Shown: positions 45,010 through 53,873 of the stretch, piece by piece
Position numbering within the stretch: position 1 is the first letter of the stretch
How the letters are laid out: each line of letters begins with the position of its first letter
Assembly (NCBI GenBank): GCA_030647435.1
Contig: JAUSJX010000029.1
Coordinates: forward strand, 1-64,000
Length of the DNA: 64,000 nucleotides
Direction of reading: 5' to 3'
Origin: Candidatus Rokuibacteriota bacterium
GTDB taxonomy: Bacteria > Methylomirabilota > Methylomirabilia > Rokubacteriales > CSP1-6
Notes under the pieces: model-generated
Seen by the model: only the letters and a program-made list of their open reading frames with translations
Databases searched by the model: none
What the model was told of the DNA's origin: nothing
Made by a program: the position numbers and the translations under genes

Positions 45010-47361
45010 TCAGCGACGGGCGACGAGGCGCTTGAGCAGGTGGAGCGCGACCGGCTTGGCGCGGCGGCCGACCTCGTTCACGGGGCCCACGCAGGAGGGA
45101 CAGCCCGCAGGACACGCGCAGCTCTCGAGCGTCTCGAGGCCGCGCGCGAGCAGCTCCGGCAGGACCTCGAAGATGCGCTCGGCGAGCCCGATGCCGCCCG
45201 GCTGGTTGTCGTAGAGGTAGATGGTCGGGGTGAACTCGTTACCCTGGACGAGCTGGGCCCGCATCGTCTCGCGCGTGACCACCTGGCCCTCCGCCGAGGG
45301 CGTGCCGTCGCCGAGCCACGCGCCGATGTCGCGGATGTCGCAGAGGAGGAAGATCGGCGCCAGCGAATGGAGCAGGCGCGTGAGCGCGCGCAGCCCGTCG
45401 ACGAGCTCGTCGCGGTGCGGCGAGATCTCGGCGAGCATCGCCGGGGCGACGGTCAGCCACGCGGCCGTCGTCTGCATCTCCTGCTGGGGCAGCTCGACCT
45501 CGCCCGAGCCGACGTTCTCCATCGTGCCCATCTTGATCTTCTTGAAGCCCACGACCTTTTCCGCGACGAGCACCTCGCCCTGCTCGGCCACGAGCCCCGG
45601 GGTCTCCTGCCGGGTGAACCGCTGGAGCATCCACACGCCTTTGGCGCTGATGGCGTCGGTGAAGTAGTCGACCACGACCTTCTTGACGTAGGCGACCTTT
45701 TCCTCGTCCTCTCGGTAGTGGAGCTCCTGGACCTCGAACGGCTCGCCCTCGACCATGTAGATGGCCTTGGGGTAGACCATCGAGAAGGCGCTCTTCCAGT
45801 CCACCTCGGCGATGATCTGCCGGCGCTTGACCTGCTTCGCGTCGCGCGCCGTGGTGTCGATCACCAGGAAGTTGTCGGAGGTGACCGTGCGGAGCGAGAT
45901 GTGGTCGGCCGGGTACGTCTCGGATGTCCAGTGGAACTGCTCGCCCGCGCGGTGGAGCAGGCCCTCCTCCTCGAGCGCGGCGAGGTGAGGCTGGACTTCC
46001 AAGCCGAAAGCCTCCTGCCCGCCGAAGGGCAGCTCGAAGGCCGCGCACTTGAGGTGGTTGACCAGGATGAACGGGTTCTCCGGATTGATGCGCGCGTGCT
46101 CGGGCGGCGCGCCGAAGAGGTAGTCGGGATGCGCGGCCAGGTACTGGTCCATGGGCGAGGAGGTCGCCACCAGGATCGCCGCCGACCAGGCGCTCCTCCG
46201 CCCCGCGCGGCCGGCCTGCTGCCACATGGAGGCGATGGTGCCGGGGTAGCCCGCCAGGATGGCCACGTCCAGGTGGCCGATGTCGATGCCGAGCTCGAGC
46301 GCGCTCGTGGCGACGACTCCCAGGACCTCGCCCGAGCGCAGGCCCTGCTCCACCTCGCGCCGGCGCAGCGGGAGATAGCCGCCGCGGTAGCCGCGGACGA
46401 TACCGGCATCCCCCGTCCTGTCCTCGACACCCCTCTTGATGGCGGAGAGCAAAACCTCGGTAGACAGCCGGCTCTGCGCGAAGACGATGGTGGCGATCTT
46501 CTCCTTGAGGAGCTGGATCGCGAGCGTCGCCGCTTCGCCGAGATAGGGCGCGCGGATGCCCAGCTCCTTGTTGACCACCGGCGGGTTGTAGCACAGGAAG
46601 AGCTTCTCCCCCGTGGGCGCGCCGCTCTCGCTCACCTCGCTGACAGCCTCGCCCGTCAGCCGCTCGGCCAGCTCGCGCGGGTTGGCGATGGTCGCCGAGG
46701 CCATGATGAACTGCGGCGAGGAGCCGTAGTGCCGGCAGATGCGCTTGAGCCGCCGCAGGACGTTCGCCAAGTGGCTTCCGAAGACGCCGCGGTACGCGTG
46801 GAGCTCGTCGATGACGACGTAGCGGAGGTTCTGGAACAGGTTCACCCACTTGGTGTGATGCGGCAGGATTCCCGAGTGGAGCATGTCGGGGTTGGTGAGC
46901 ACGAGGTTGGCCCGCGCGCGCACCGAGCGGCGCGCGTCCTGCGGCGTGTCCCCGTCGTAGGTGTACATGCGCATGTCGGGCAAGGTCTTCGCCAGCTCCA
47001 TGAGCTCGGCCAGCTGGTCCTGGGCCAGCGCCTTGGTGGGAAAGAGATAGAGGACGCGCGATTCGGGCTGCTGGACGAGAGCCTGGAGCACCGGCAGGTT
47101 GTAGCAGAGCGTCTTGCCGGACGCGGTCGGCGTCACGACAACCAGGTTCTCGCCCTTCGCGACCGTGTCATAGGCCTTGGCCTGGTGCGAGTAGAGCTGC
47201 TGGACGCCGCGGCCCCGGAGCGCTTCGAGCAGGCGCGGATCGAGCGATGAGGGAAACGGCGCCAGGACCGGAGGCTTGCCTTCGAAGTGGCGTGTGGCAG
47301 TGATGAGGGGACCGGTGCGGGAGGAAGTCAGGAGACTGTCGAGGATCTCCTGCAGCGACAT
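45010..47361 (-). CDS. mrfA: MrfA/YprA-type DEAD/DEAH helicase (DUF1998)
   Basis: A 783-residue SF2 helicase. Walker A VTPTASGKT, DELH box VIDELHAYRG, MASATIANP, then the second RecA domain with QQAGRAGRR. The C terminus is DUF1998 with four Cys (CACPAGCPSC) for zinc. MrfA-type 3'-5' helicases act with MrfB in DNA interstrand/monoadduct repair. Confidence 0.9.
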   Translation of the reverse strand: MSLQEILDSLLTSSRTGPLITATRHFEGKPPVLAPFPSSLDPRLLEALRGRGVQQLYSHQAKAYDTVAKGENLVVVTPTASGKTLCYNLPVLQALVQQPESRVLYLFPTKALAQDQLAELMELAKTLPDMRMYTYDGDTPQDARRSVRARANLVLTNPDMLHSGILPHHTKWVNLFQNLRYVVIDELHAYRGVFGSHLANVLRRLKRICRHYGSSPQFIMASATIANPRELAERLTGEAVSEVSESGAPTGEKLFLCYNPPVVNKELGIRAPYLGEAATLAIQLLKEKIATIVFAQSRLSTEVLLSAIKRGVEDRTGDAGIVRGYRGGYLPLRRREVEQGLRSGEVLGVVATSALELGIDIGHLDVAILAGYPGTIASMWQQAGRAGRRSAWSAAILVATSSPMDQYLAAHPDYLFGAPPEHARINPENPFILVNHLKCAAFELPFGGQEAFGLEVQPHLAALEEEGLLHRAGEQFHWTSETYPADHISLRTVTSDNFLVIDTTARDAKQVKRRQIIAEVDWKSAFSMVYPKAIYMVEGEPFEVQELHYREDEEKVAYVKKVVVDYFTDAISAKGVWMLQRFTRQETPGLVAEQGEVLVAEKVVGFKKIKMGTMENVGSGEVELPQQEMQTTAAWLTVAPAMLAEISPHRDELVDGLRALTRLLHSLAPIFLLCDIRDIGAWLGDGTPSAEGQVVTRETMRAQLVQGNEFTPTIYLYDNQPGGIGLAERIFEVLPELLARGLETLESCACPAGCPSCVGPVNEVGRRAKPVALHLLKRLVARR

Positions 47362-47424
47362 GGCTCATCCTATGTTTAGTGTGAGAGCCTTGTCAACTTC
47401 CGGCCGCCGTGCCACCGTGTAGCC

Positions 47425-47826
47425 ATGCTCCGGCTCCTGCCGCCGCTCTGCTGGACGGGGCTCATCGTGTACTTCGGCGGCGGCCAGTGGGACGGGGCCC
47501 ACACCGCCGAGTGGCTCGGTCCCCTTCTCCGCGCGCTCCTGCCTGCCGCGTCACCTGAAGCGCTGGCGGCCGCTCATCTCCTCATCCGCAAGGCCGGTCA
47601 CATCATCGAATACGCCGTCCTCGCCGGTCTCTGGCGGCGAGGCGTGGGAGGCGCGTGGGCGCCGCTGGGCTTAGGAGTGCTGACGGCCTGTCTCGACGAG
47701 CTTCGCCAGTCGTTCACGCCCGGACGCGTGGGCAGCATGGTCGACGTGCTCCTCGACGGAGCAGCCGCTGCGACGGCGCTCGGGCTGATCGCCCTACGCG
47801 CACGGCTTCGCGGGGCCGTCTCGTGA
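47425..47826 (+). CDS. VanZ-like membrane protein
   Basis: A 133-residue VanZ-family protein with four membrane helices: KAGHIIEYAVLAGLW, DELRQSFTPGRVGSMVDVLLDG are characteristic. Function in most bacteria unknown; VanZ itself gives low teicoplanin resistance. Ends in a 4-base overlap with the next gene. Confidence 0.85.
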   Translation: MLRLLPPLCWTGLIVYFGGGQWDGAHTAEWLGPLLRALLPAASPEALAAAHLLIRKAGHIIEYAVLAGLWRRGVGGAWAPLGLGVLTACLDELRQSFTPGRVGSMVDVLLDGAAAATALGLIALRARLRGAVS

Positions 47827-49280
47827 GGCAACCCGCCGAGTGGCGGCAATCGGATCTGCCCCAGCCGCCTCCCTACACCCTCCGCAACGTCGTGCGCATC
47901 ATCGGCCCCGGCGCCATCCTCCTGGGACTGTCGCTCGGCTCGGGTGACTGGATCCTCGGGCCGGCCGCCACGGCCCGCTGGGGCCCGGGCATACTCTGGA
48001 TCTGCACGATATCCGTCCTGCTGCAGGCGCTGCTCAACACGGAAATGGCCCGCTACACGCTCGCGACGGGCGAGTCCGTCTTCGCGGGCTTCATGCGCGT
48101 GGCGCCCGGGCCGCGCGTGTGGGGACCGGTCTACGCGCTCCTGCACCTCGGGCAGGTGGGCTGGCCGGGCTGGGCGCTCGCGGCGGCCTCCACGCTCACC
48201 GCGGCCTTCCTTGGGCGCATGCCGCGAGCCGAGGACGGGGCCGTCATCGTCGGCCTGGGCTACGCAATCTTCCTCGGAGCCGTCGCGGTGACTCTGCTCG
48301 GCGCGCGGGCCCGGCGAACGGTCGAGTGGGCCGAGTGGCTCGTCATGGCCTGGACGCTCGGGTTTCTGGCCGTCCTCGGGCTGCTCCTCGTTCCCTGGAG
48401 CGTCTGGCAGGCCGTCGCCGTGGGCTTCGTGTGGCCCTCCCTGCCCGCCGAACGGGACGTGAGCTTCGATTGGGTGCTGCTCGCCGCGTTCGCCGCCTAC
48501 TCGGGCGGAGGCGGCACCATCAACGCGGCGCTCACCCACTGGCTTCGGGACAAGGGCTTCGGCATGGCGGGTACGATCGAAAGCCGGCCGGTAGTGGTCG
48601 GCGGCGAGAGCGTCCGCTTCGCGCGGGACGGGATGACCTTCGCACCGACCGAGGCCAACCTCGGCAAGTGGCGGCAGTGGTGGCGCTACTTGAGAACCGA
48701 CTTCTGGTACCTCTGGACGGCCGGCTGTCTCGCCGGCATGGCGCTCCCCGCGCTGCTCGCGGCTCACCTTGCTACGCGCGGGGAGATCTGGACCGGCGTG
48801 GGCGCGCCCGCATGGCTCGCGCAGGCCATCGGGTGGCGCTACGGGTTCGTGGTCTGGACGCTCGTGCTCCTCACCGGCTTCGCCATCCTCGCCCTGACGC
48901 AGGTCGGCATCGTCGAAGGCTTCGCGCGGAGCGTGACGGACATCCTGTGGACGGCCCGCGCGCGGAGGCGCGCACCGGGAGCGGAAGGGCCGGCGGGCGG
49001 CCTCTACTACGCCGTCCTCGTGGCCTTCACGGCGGCCGGCTGCGCGGCCATGACGCTCGCGGACCCGTTCCGGCTCATCCTGATCGGCGCCAACGTGGCG
49101 GCGCTCAATTTCGTCCTGCTCTCCCTGCACACGGTCTGGATCAACCGCGCGCTGCTCCCGCGGGAGCTGCGCCCGTCCCTCTGGCGCGAGCTCGGCGTGC
49201 TGGCCTGCGGGGCTTTCTTCGCGGCGCTGCTGGCCAAGGTCGTGCGCGACCCCGCGCGGCTCTCGGGGCTCTTGGGCTAG
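47823..49280 (+). CDS. Nramp-superfamily-like transporter lacking DPGN
   Basis: A 485-residue membrane protein with about 11 helices related to Nramp. The first helix has LGSGDWILGP where metal-transporting Nramps have DPGN, and the sixth helix has SGGGGTINAALTHW without the usual MPH, so the Mn/Fe site is not conserved. RDKGFGM is a group-specific motif. Substrate unknown. GTG 47823 overlaps the VanZ-like stop. Confidence 0.75.
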   Translation: MRQPAEWRQSDLPQPPPYTLRNVVRIIGPGAILLGLSLGSGDWILGPAATARWGPGILWICTISVLLQALLNTEMARYTLATGESVFAGFMRVAPGPRVWGPVYALLHLGQVGWPGWALAAASTLTAAFLGRMPRAEDGAVIVGLGYAIFLGAVAVTLLGARARRTVEWAEWLVMAWTLGFLAVLGLLLVPWSVWQAVAVGFVWPSLPAERDVSFDWVLLAAFAAYSGGGGTINAALTHWLRDKGFGMAGTIESRPVVVGGESVRFARDGMTFAPTEANLGKWRQWWRYLRTDFWYLWTAGCLAGMALPALLAAHLATRGEIWTGVGAPAWLAQAIGWRYGFVVWTLVLLTGFAILALTQVGIVEGFARSVTDILWTARARRRAPGAEGPAGGLYYAVLVAFTAAGCAAMTLADPFRLILIGANVAALNFVLLSLHTVWINRALLPRELRPSLWRELGVLACGAFFAALLAKVVRDPARLSGLLG

Positions 49281-49310
49281 CCAGACCCAGTCAGGCCAGA
49301 TCGAAGAAGA
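49281..49310. repeat. Left 30-bp direct repeat of the accessory island (pirin tail remnant)
   Basis: CCAGACCCAGTCAGGCCAGA and the next 10 bases match 54982-55011 at 28 of 30 positions. On the minus strand it encodes EIFFFDLA-stop, close to the pirin C terminus EVLLFDLA-stop. So the 3' end of a pirin gene is present here without the gene. Confidence 0.75.
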
Positions 49311-49338
49311 AAATCTCCCTCAGACCGGAAGCGCATGG

Positions 49339-49353
49339 CGCTAACTGTTGGAC
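49339..49353. repeat. Integron core-like repeat
   Basis: CGCTAAC-T-GTTGGAC: the two outer boxes of an attC fused with nothing between. May be a collapsed attC or the array edge. Confidence 0.4.
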
Positions 49354-49383
49354 CGACTCAAGCATGTGGCTCCCTCCTCTGCC

Positions 49384-49467
49384 CGCTAACGACACAAGGT
49401 AACCGGCGCCCACCGGCGGCGGGTTATTAGCCGCCGGTGGGCGTCCGCGTTGACCGGCGGGTCAGGC
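49384..49467 (-). repeat. attC-like recombination site 1
   Basis: Read on the minus strand: GCCTGAC, spacer, GGTCAAC, a 14-bp perfect palindrome arm pair (49430-49443 with 49407-49420), GGTTACC, spacer, GTTAGCG. Inner boxes pair except for one extra C on the 5' side, the extrahelical base that sets attC polarity. This polarity agrees with the minus-strand cupin gene ending 32 bases away. The outer GCCTGAC deviates by one base. Confidence 0.6.
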
Positions 49468-49498
49468 GTCCGCCGGCAATTCATCATTCGCCACGTAA

Positions 49499-49909
49499 CT
49501 ACGGTATCGGGTCAAGGAAGGGGGTGTCGGGATCGCTCGTGTAAAAGATCACGAGTCGCAAAGGCTCAGAACTACTGCGGTTGTAGCCCGTCATCTTCAC
49601 ATTCGGTGGTTCCACAAACGCTTGGCCCGCTTTCACAATGATTGGCGCACGCCCCTCTAGCTCTAAGGTGAATGCGCCCTCCAAGATAAACACCGTCACC
49701 GGGAATCGGTGCGTATGGAATACGGTCTTGTCGCCCGGATTAAAACTAGCCGTCAGAACTCGAACTTCTTGTTTCTCTCCCCTGGGCATGCCCGATACGA
49801 TCTCTTTCAAGAGCAATTGAGGCTTGGCGGTACTTTGCCCTTGCGCCATCGACTGCGAACCGATGAACAGACCGGCAAGCAAGAGGCTAACTCGCATCGA
49901 CATGTTCAC
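49499..49909 (-). CDS. Secreted cupin-domain protein (cassette gene)
   Basis: A 136-residue protein: signal peptide (MRVSLLLAGLFIGSQSMAQ), then a small beta barrel with FHTHRFPVTVFILEGAFTLELEG, the cupin motif. Metal binding by the His residues is probable. GTG 49909 is seven bases after AAGGAG. Lies between two attC-like sites and reads toward site 1, as integron cassette genes do. Lower GC than the chromosomal neighbours. Confidence 0.8.
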   Translation of the reverse strand: MNMSMRVSLLLAGLFIGSQSMAQGQSTAKPQLLLKEIVSGMPRGEKQEVRVLTASFNPGDKTVFHTHRFPVTVFILEGAFTLELEGRAPIIVKAGQAFVEPPNVKMTGYNRSSSEPLRLVIFYTSDPDTPFLDPIP

Positions 49910-49960
49910 ATGTAGTCTCCTTACGGCAGGGCATAGAACGGTGGGAATCGGAGGGAGGAC

Positions 49961-50027
49961 GCCTAACGCCCGCGCTAACCGGCGCGCGCCGTCCGGGCGC
50001 GCGTCCGTGTTGAGCGCGTGGTTGGAC
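49961..50027 (-). repeat. attC-like recombination site 2
   Basis: Minus strand: GTCCAAC, 4-base spacer, CGCTCAAC, a GC-rich stem (CGCGCGCC with GGGCGCGCG), GGTTAGCG, spacer, GTTAGGC. All four consensus boxes are present and the inner pair has one extra C on the 5' side. A textbook attC of 67 bp in the orientation of the adjacent minus-strand genes. Confidence 0.75.
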
Positions 50028-50259
50028 GTCGCGAGTGATGTTCCGCATAGGCGTCAAGAAGCCGCCGAATCATTCGCTGATACTGCGTGTTGTGCTTCCG
50101 TGCCTCCCCTTTGAAGAATTCAACGCTGCGCTTGCTCAACGCGATCGTGACCTTGACGCCCTCCTCCCGGAAGACGAGGTCCTCCGGTCGCGGAAGGAAG
50201 TCACGAACGACCTTCAGTCTCCCGAGCGGCTCATCCGTGTATCTGATTTTTGCGCTCAT
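49975..50259 (-). CDS. BrnA-like antitoxin (CopG/ribbon-helix-helix type)
   Basis: About 94 residues: VKVTIALSKRSVEFFKGEARKHNTQYQRMIRRLLDAY is the BrnA-type DNA-binding pattern, split here between strand and helices. The last 19 residues (SRRPTTRSTRTRARTARAG) are encoded by attC site 2. ATG 50259; overlaps the toxin-like frame by 29 bases. Confidence 0.75.
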   Translation of the reverse strand: MSAKIRYTDEPLGRLKVVRDFLPRPEDLVFREEGVKVTIALSKRSVEFFKGEARKHNTQYQRMIRRLLDAYAEHHSRRPTTRSTRTRARTARAG

Positions 50260-50401
50260 AGATTGCCTTACCCCTTCGCCAGTAGCCAGCACCAAAGATT
50301 CGAACGACATCCTCGCGATACGTGAAGCGGACCGTCAGTACTCCCGCCACGCCAGAGGCAAGCGGGTCGTTGGTTGCGGGTAGATCGTCCGCTGCTTGTG
50401 G
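50231..50401 (-). pseudogene. Fragment of a BrnT-like toxin
   Basis: An open frame without a good start codon encodes LTVRFTYREDVVRIFGAGYWRRGKAIYERKNQ, like the C terminus of a BrnT-type ribonuclease toxin. An upstream stretch in another frame (QRTIYPQPTTRLPLAWREY) would join it if one base were added near 50355. No N-terminal toxin half is found. Overlaps the antitoxin start, as in brnTA pairs. Confidence 0.5.
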
Positions 50402-50404
50402 TCA

Positions 50405-50660
50405 GTATGCTCCGACCCGGCGCCGGCGCTCGGCAGTTCGCCGGGCTTGGCTCCGAGGACCCGTCACTGCCCTGCGGCGGTCGAAGGTCGGCTGGCCCCG
50501 GAGGCGGCGTTCCGCCCAGGCTCAGCCGCGCCCGGAAGCGGGAGCGCAGCGGACGCTGTAGGGTTGTCGGCCGCAGCCGATTGTTGGGCTGTGAACGCCC
50601 AAACGATACTGGCAAAGCCAACACTGAGGCCTTCGACCCCACACCTATTTTCTGCCCTGC
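50405..50660. other. Gene-free stretch
   Basis: GC-rich at 50420-50560, then mixed. A minus-strand GCCCAAC beside a small palindrome near 50575-50600 could be one arm of a third attC, but no matching GTTRRRY box was found. No convincing gene. Confidence 0.4.
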
Positions 50661-51499
50661 CTATCGCAGGGGGACGGCGCCGTTGGCCAGCATGACGCGG
50701 TCACCGTCCGGACTCAGGACGAAGTCGAGAAATTTCTTGATGGAGGGCGTCGGCTCTCCCTTGATGGCGAAGAAAAAGTCACGCGTCAGAAAGTAGCGCC
50801 CGCTCTTGACGTGCTCTGGGGTGGGAGCGACACCGTTCAGGGTAAGAGCCTTCACCTTCCCGCCGCTCTGTTCCACCACGGTCATGCTGGTCATCCCGAT
50901 GGCATGTTGTGTGTCCGCCAGCCCTTTGGCCATGTCGCCCCCCCGCGCCATCACCTTGACCGTCTCCGCTTCTTTCAGCTCCTTGAAGCAACTGACCTTT
51001 GCCCGAATCACCTCGGGGTCTACCTCTGTGGGGGGCGAGTGAGCACGGCAATGGCACTGTCGGGACCGCCTAGGAGTCGCCAGCTCCGGCTCTTGCCGCT
51101 GTATACATCACATACCTGGGCCTCGGTAATGTTCGTGATTGGAACGCCAGCGTTGACCGCGAAGACGATCGCCCCCTTCGCCACCTCGATGACTCGCAGT
51201 TTCCCTTTCTCGATATCCTCAGATTTGAGTCCATGGCTGGCCAAGGCGATCTGAATCTTTCCCTCCGCCAGGGCTTGGAGGCGTGCCCCGGTCCCCAGTC
51301 CCTTGCCGGTCTCTATCTGGGGATCGGACGCCCGCTGTTGATAGGCGGTGGCAAGCGCCGTCGCCAGTGGGAGCATGCCACTTGAACCGTCAAGGACGAT
51401 CTTTTCCTCCCCCCATGCCGGCACAACCACGAGCGCCCATAGCAGCAAGATCGTGAACCGCACACTTTTTGACGAGAAGCTATGCTTTCTTGGCGACAC
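50661..51499 (-). pseudogene. PstS-like phosphate-type substrate-binding protein, frameshifted
   Basis: GTG 51499 starts a signal peptide (FTILLLWALVVVPAWG) followed by IVLDGSSGMLPLATALATAY and VCDVYSGKSRSWRLLGG; the frame stops at 51020. The next frame carries VIRAKVSCFKELKEAETV to PDGDRVMLANGAVPLR. Adding one base in the G6 run 51030-51035 joins them as LTRPPTEVDPEVIRAK. Resembles PBP-like proteins of the PstS group. No permease or ATPase nearby. Confidence 0.75.
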
Positions 51500-51574
51500 A
51501 ATGTCTCCTCTGTTGCCCAACGCGCGGAGGCGTGGTCCGCAACACGCCGGTGTTTTCCATCGTGGCAAGCACGG

Positions 51575-52189
51575 TCATCTGTTGTCCGGCGAATCCGCGG
51601 CCGGATCACAAGCTGGCAACACCTCGCGAAATTCGGGGCGCTGCTTCCATTCGGGTATCGGCGGCGTGTAGTTCTCGCGCGGCGCAAACGCCGAATGCTC
51701 AACAACCTGCATCTTGTGGATGTAGCGGGGACAGTTTGGGAAAATGGCATGGGCATCCACCCGCACAATCAGCTGGGCGCCAACAAACTCGGAGAGCAGC
51801 GGATCATCGTCGTGCATGGTCGCCCGACCGTTCACCCGCAGGCGCTTGGGACTCTCGAAGTCGATGAATAGCATTCCAACCTGCGGGTTGACGAGGATGT
51901 TGCCGAGGCTCTTGAACATCCCGTTGCCATCGTAGCTGGGAAACGCGAGCGTCCGCGGGTCGACCACGCGGACAAAGCCGGGCAGGCCGCCTTTGTACGA
52001 GCAGTCCGGCCGCCCATCGGCGTCGGCCGTGGCAAGGAAGAACAGGGGGCGGCTCCCGATGAACACTCGATCGCCGTCCGTGAACGTGTCGTGCGCAACG
52101 ACCTCGACGAGGCGGTCGGCAAGCCTGCGCGTGGCAAAACGATCCTGGAGCTGGCGCGAGCCGTCGTGATACATGGGCCCGTTCATCAT
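51575..52189 (-). CDS. Pyridoxamine 5'-phosphate oxidase-like flavoprotein
   Basis: A 204-residue split-barrel protein: FIGSRPLFFLATADADGRPDCSYKGG, FPSYDGNGMFKSLGNILVNP, GMLFIDFESPKRLRVNGRA are typical of the PNPOx-like group that binds FMN. ATG 52189 follows GGAGGGGAAG. Reaction unknown. Confidence 0.85.
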   Translation of the reverse strand: MMNGPMYHDGSRQLQDRFATRRLADRLVEVVAHDTFTDGDRVFIGSRPLFFLATADADGRPDCSYKGGLPGFVRVVDPRTLAFPSYDGNGMFKSLGNILVNPQVGMLFIDFESPKRLRVNGRATMHDDDPLLSEFVGAQLIVRVDAHAIFPNCPRYIHKMQVVEHSAFAPRENYTPPIPEWKQRPEFREVLPACDPAADSPDNR

Positions 52190-52792
52190 CTTCCCCTCCT
52201 GCTGCTCCGGCACGGATAACTCTATCTCTCTTGAACTGCGATATCCGGCTGCGTAGTTCTGAATAGCGCAACGAACGAGCCCGGCCGAGCTCCGTCGGCA
52301 CCCGCGTTTACGCGAAACCGCAGGGCACGCCTTCGTTCCCATGCCGTGATACACCGCGAGGCGCCGCAAGATATCACCTGGACCTCCGAGTGAAGGCCCC
52401 GCCAGAAATGATGGGATAGGGGATCTGGCTGTTCGACCGAATGGCGATAGCCATGCTGGCAACGCTCCCTTCTGATCGTGCGCCCAGAACATAGCCGAGC
52501 GGGTCGGAGTCCGCAAGGCGTATCCGACGGGTGACGCGCTACTCCAGCTCCAGCGTGTTGTGGGCGAACATGTCCTCCGGTTTGACCGTGCGCGGGGGCA
52601 TAGCCAACATACACGCCCGTATCGGCGGTGGCATGGCGGCAGGAGCAGGCGACGGAACTCGGAGACGCGTGCATTGACGGCGCCTCTGTAGCGGGAGCAG
52701 TATGGGCCGGGCTGGAGCTAGTTTCTTTCGCCCGGTCGCGGGCCAGTCTTCCCGCGAGACATTGGGCAACTCGCATGCGGAGGATTGAGGCT
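52190..52792. other. 600-bp stretch without a clear gene
   Basis: No frame has convincing codon use or similarity. A minus-strand end AMPPRTVKPEDMFAHNTLELE (to 52539) reads like the tail of a lost gene. The plus-strand promoter for the CBS gene should lie near its right end. Confidence 0.4.
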
Positions 52793-53482
52793 ATGAGGAT
52801 CCAAGAGATCATGACACGGGATGTGATCACCGTTGCCCCCCAGACCCCGATCCGCGAGGCCGCGCGCCTCATGGTGGACCACGGCGTCAGCGGCCTGCCT
52901 GTCGTGGACGAGCATGGGAAACTGGTCGGTGTGCTCAGCGAGGGTGACCTGATCTTGCGACAGAGGGCTCGACAGCGGGTGCCCTGGTGGCGCGCCTTCT
53001 TCCAGGACGGCGAGCGGCTGGCCCGCGAGTACCAGAAGGCCGCGGGGACGACGGTGGCGGAGGTCATGACCAAGGCGGTGATCTCGGTGAGCCCCGATCT
53101 CCCGATCGAGGCGGCCGCTCTCATTCTGGATCAGCGCCGGATCCGGCGTGTCCCCGTGGTGGCCGACGGCCGGGTCGTGGGGATCGTGAGCCGGGGAGAT
53201 CTTGTCAAGGTCCTGGCAAATGCGCCGAGCCCGGTTGGCGGGCCGACCTCCGACAGTCAGCTCGTGAGCGAGATGCGAGCGCGGCTTGCGAAGGAACCCT
53301 GGGCCTCCCATCACGGGATCGTGGTCGCCGCGGAGAAGGGGGAGCTCCTGATCTGGGGGCTGGTCGCCTCCGAGGCGGAGAAATCAGCCGTCGAGACCAT
53401 GGCGCGGTCCCTGCCGGGGGTGAAGGGCGTCCGGAGCCGGCTGCTCGTGGAGTCGGAGATTCCGTACTCGTACGGGATGTGA
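52793..53482 (+). CDS. CBS-pair and BON domain protein
   Basis: A 229-residue cytosolic protein. Two CBS domains (IMTRDVITVAPQTPIREAARL; VMTKAVISVSPDLPIEAAAL) that usually bind adenine nucleotides, then a BON domain (ELLIWGLVASEAEKSAVETMARSLPG). Likely a stress or energy-state sensor. ATG 52793; the frame's upstream extension is not conserved in pattern. Confidence 0.9.
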   Translation: MRIQEIMTRDVITVAPQTPIREAARLMVDHGVSGLPVVDEHGKLVGVLSEGDLILRQRARQRVPWWRAFFQDGERLAREYQKAAGTTVAEVMTKAVISVSPDLPIEAAALILDQRRIRRVPVVADGRVVGIVSRGDLVKVLANAPSPVGGPTSDSQLVSEMRARLAKEPWASHHGIVVAAEKGELLIWGLVASEAEKSAVETMARSLPGVKGVRSRLLVESEIPYSYGM

Positions 53483-53873
53483 TGCGCGGAGGGGCCGCTC
53501 GCCTCTCAGCGGCCGCACCCAGGACTGGATGCTGGCGGCGCCAGGCCGAGCCGCGACAACAAGGAGCCTCCCTCGGCCTTCTCCCGATTTCGCAGGAAGT
53601 GCCGCTTCCTGGAAACCAGGCTCGCCCTCGGCGGCTGATATTGGGGCGCAACCATCTCCAGGGCGGTGCTCGCGACACGATCCACGGCGTGACGATGGCA
53701 TGGGCCGATGTGCCTAAGAAAAGGTGCCGCACGACAACTGCCCGGTCCGCGGGGCGGCGCGTCCCCGCGAGACCGGCCACCGTTTTTTTGAGCGACTAGG
53801 GTCAACACGGCCACATAGGGGGCCGTCTATGCTGGGCAGGTTGCCGTCTGTCGTCGTCGACGTCGGCGGCGGG
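53483..53873. other. Intergenic stretch with no gene found
   Basis: About 390 bases between the CBS gene and the convergent amidohydrolase gene. No ORF with support; no clear terminator. Confidence 0.5.

Noticed and set aside
50575-50602. Possible third attC
   Set aside because: Only a GCCCAAC box and a short palindrome are seen; no GTTRRRY partner within the next 200 bases.
52539-52769. 76-residue minus-strand ORF
   Set aside because: Only its last 20 residues look protein-like; no start with a ribosome site and no recognised family.
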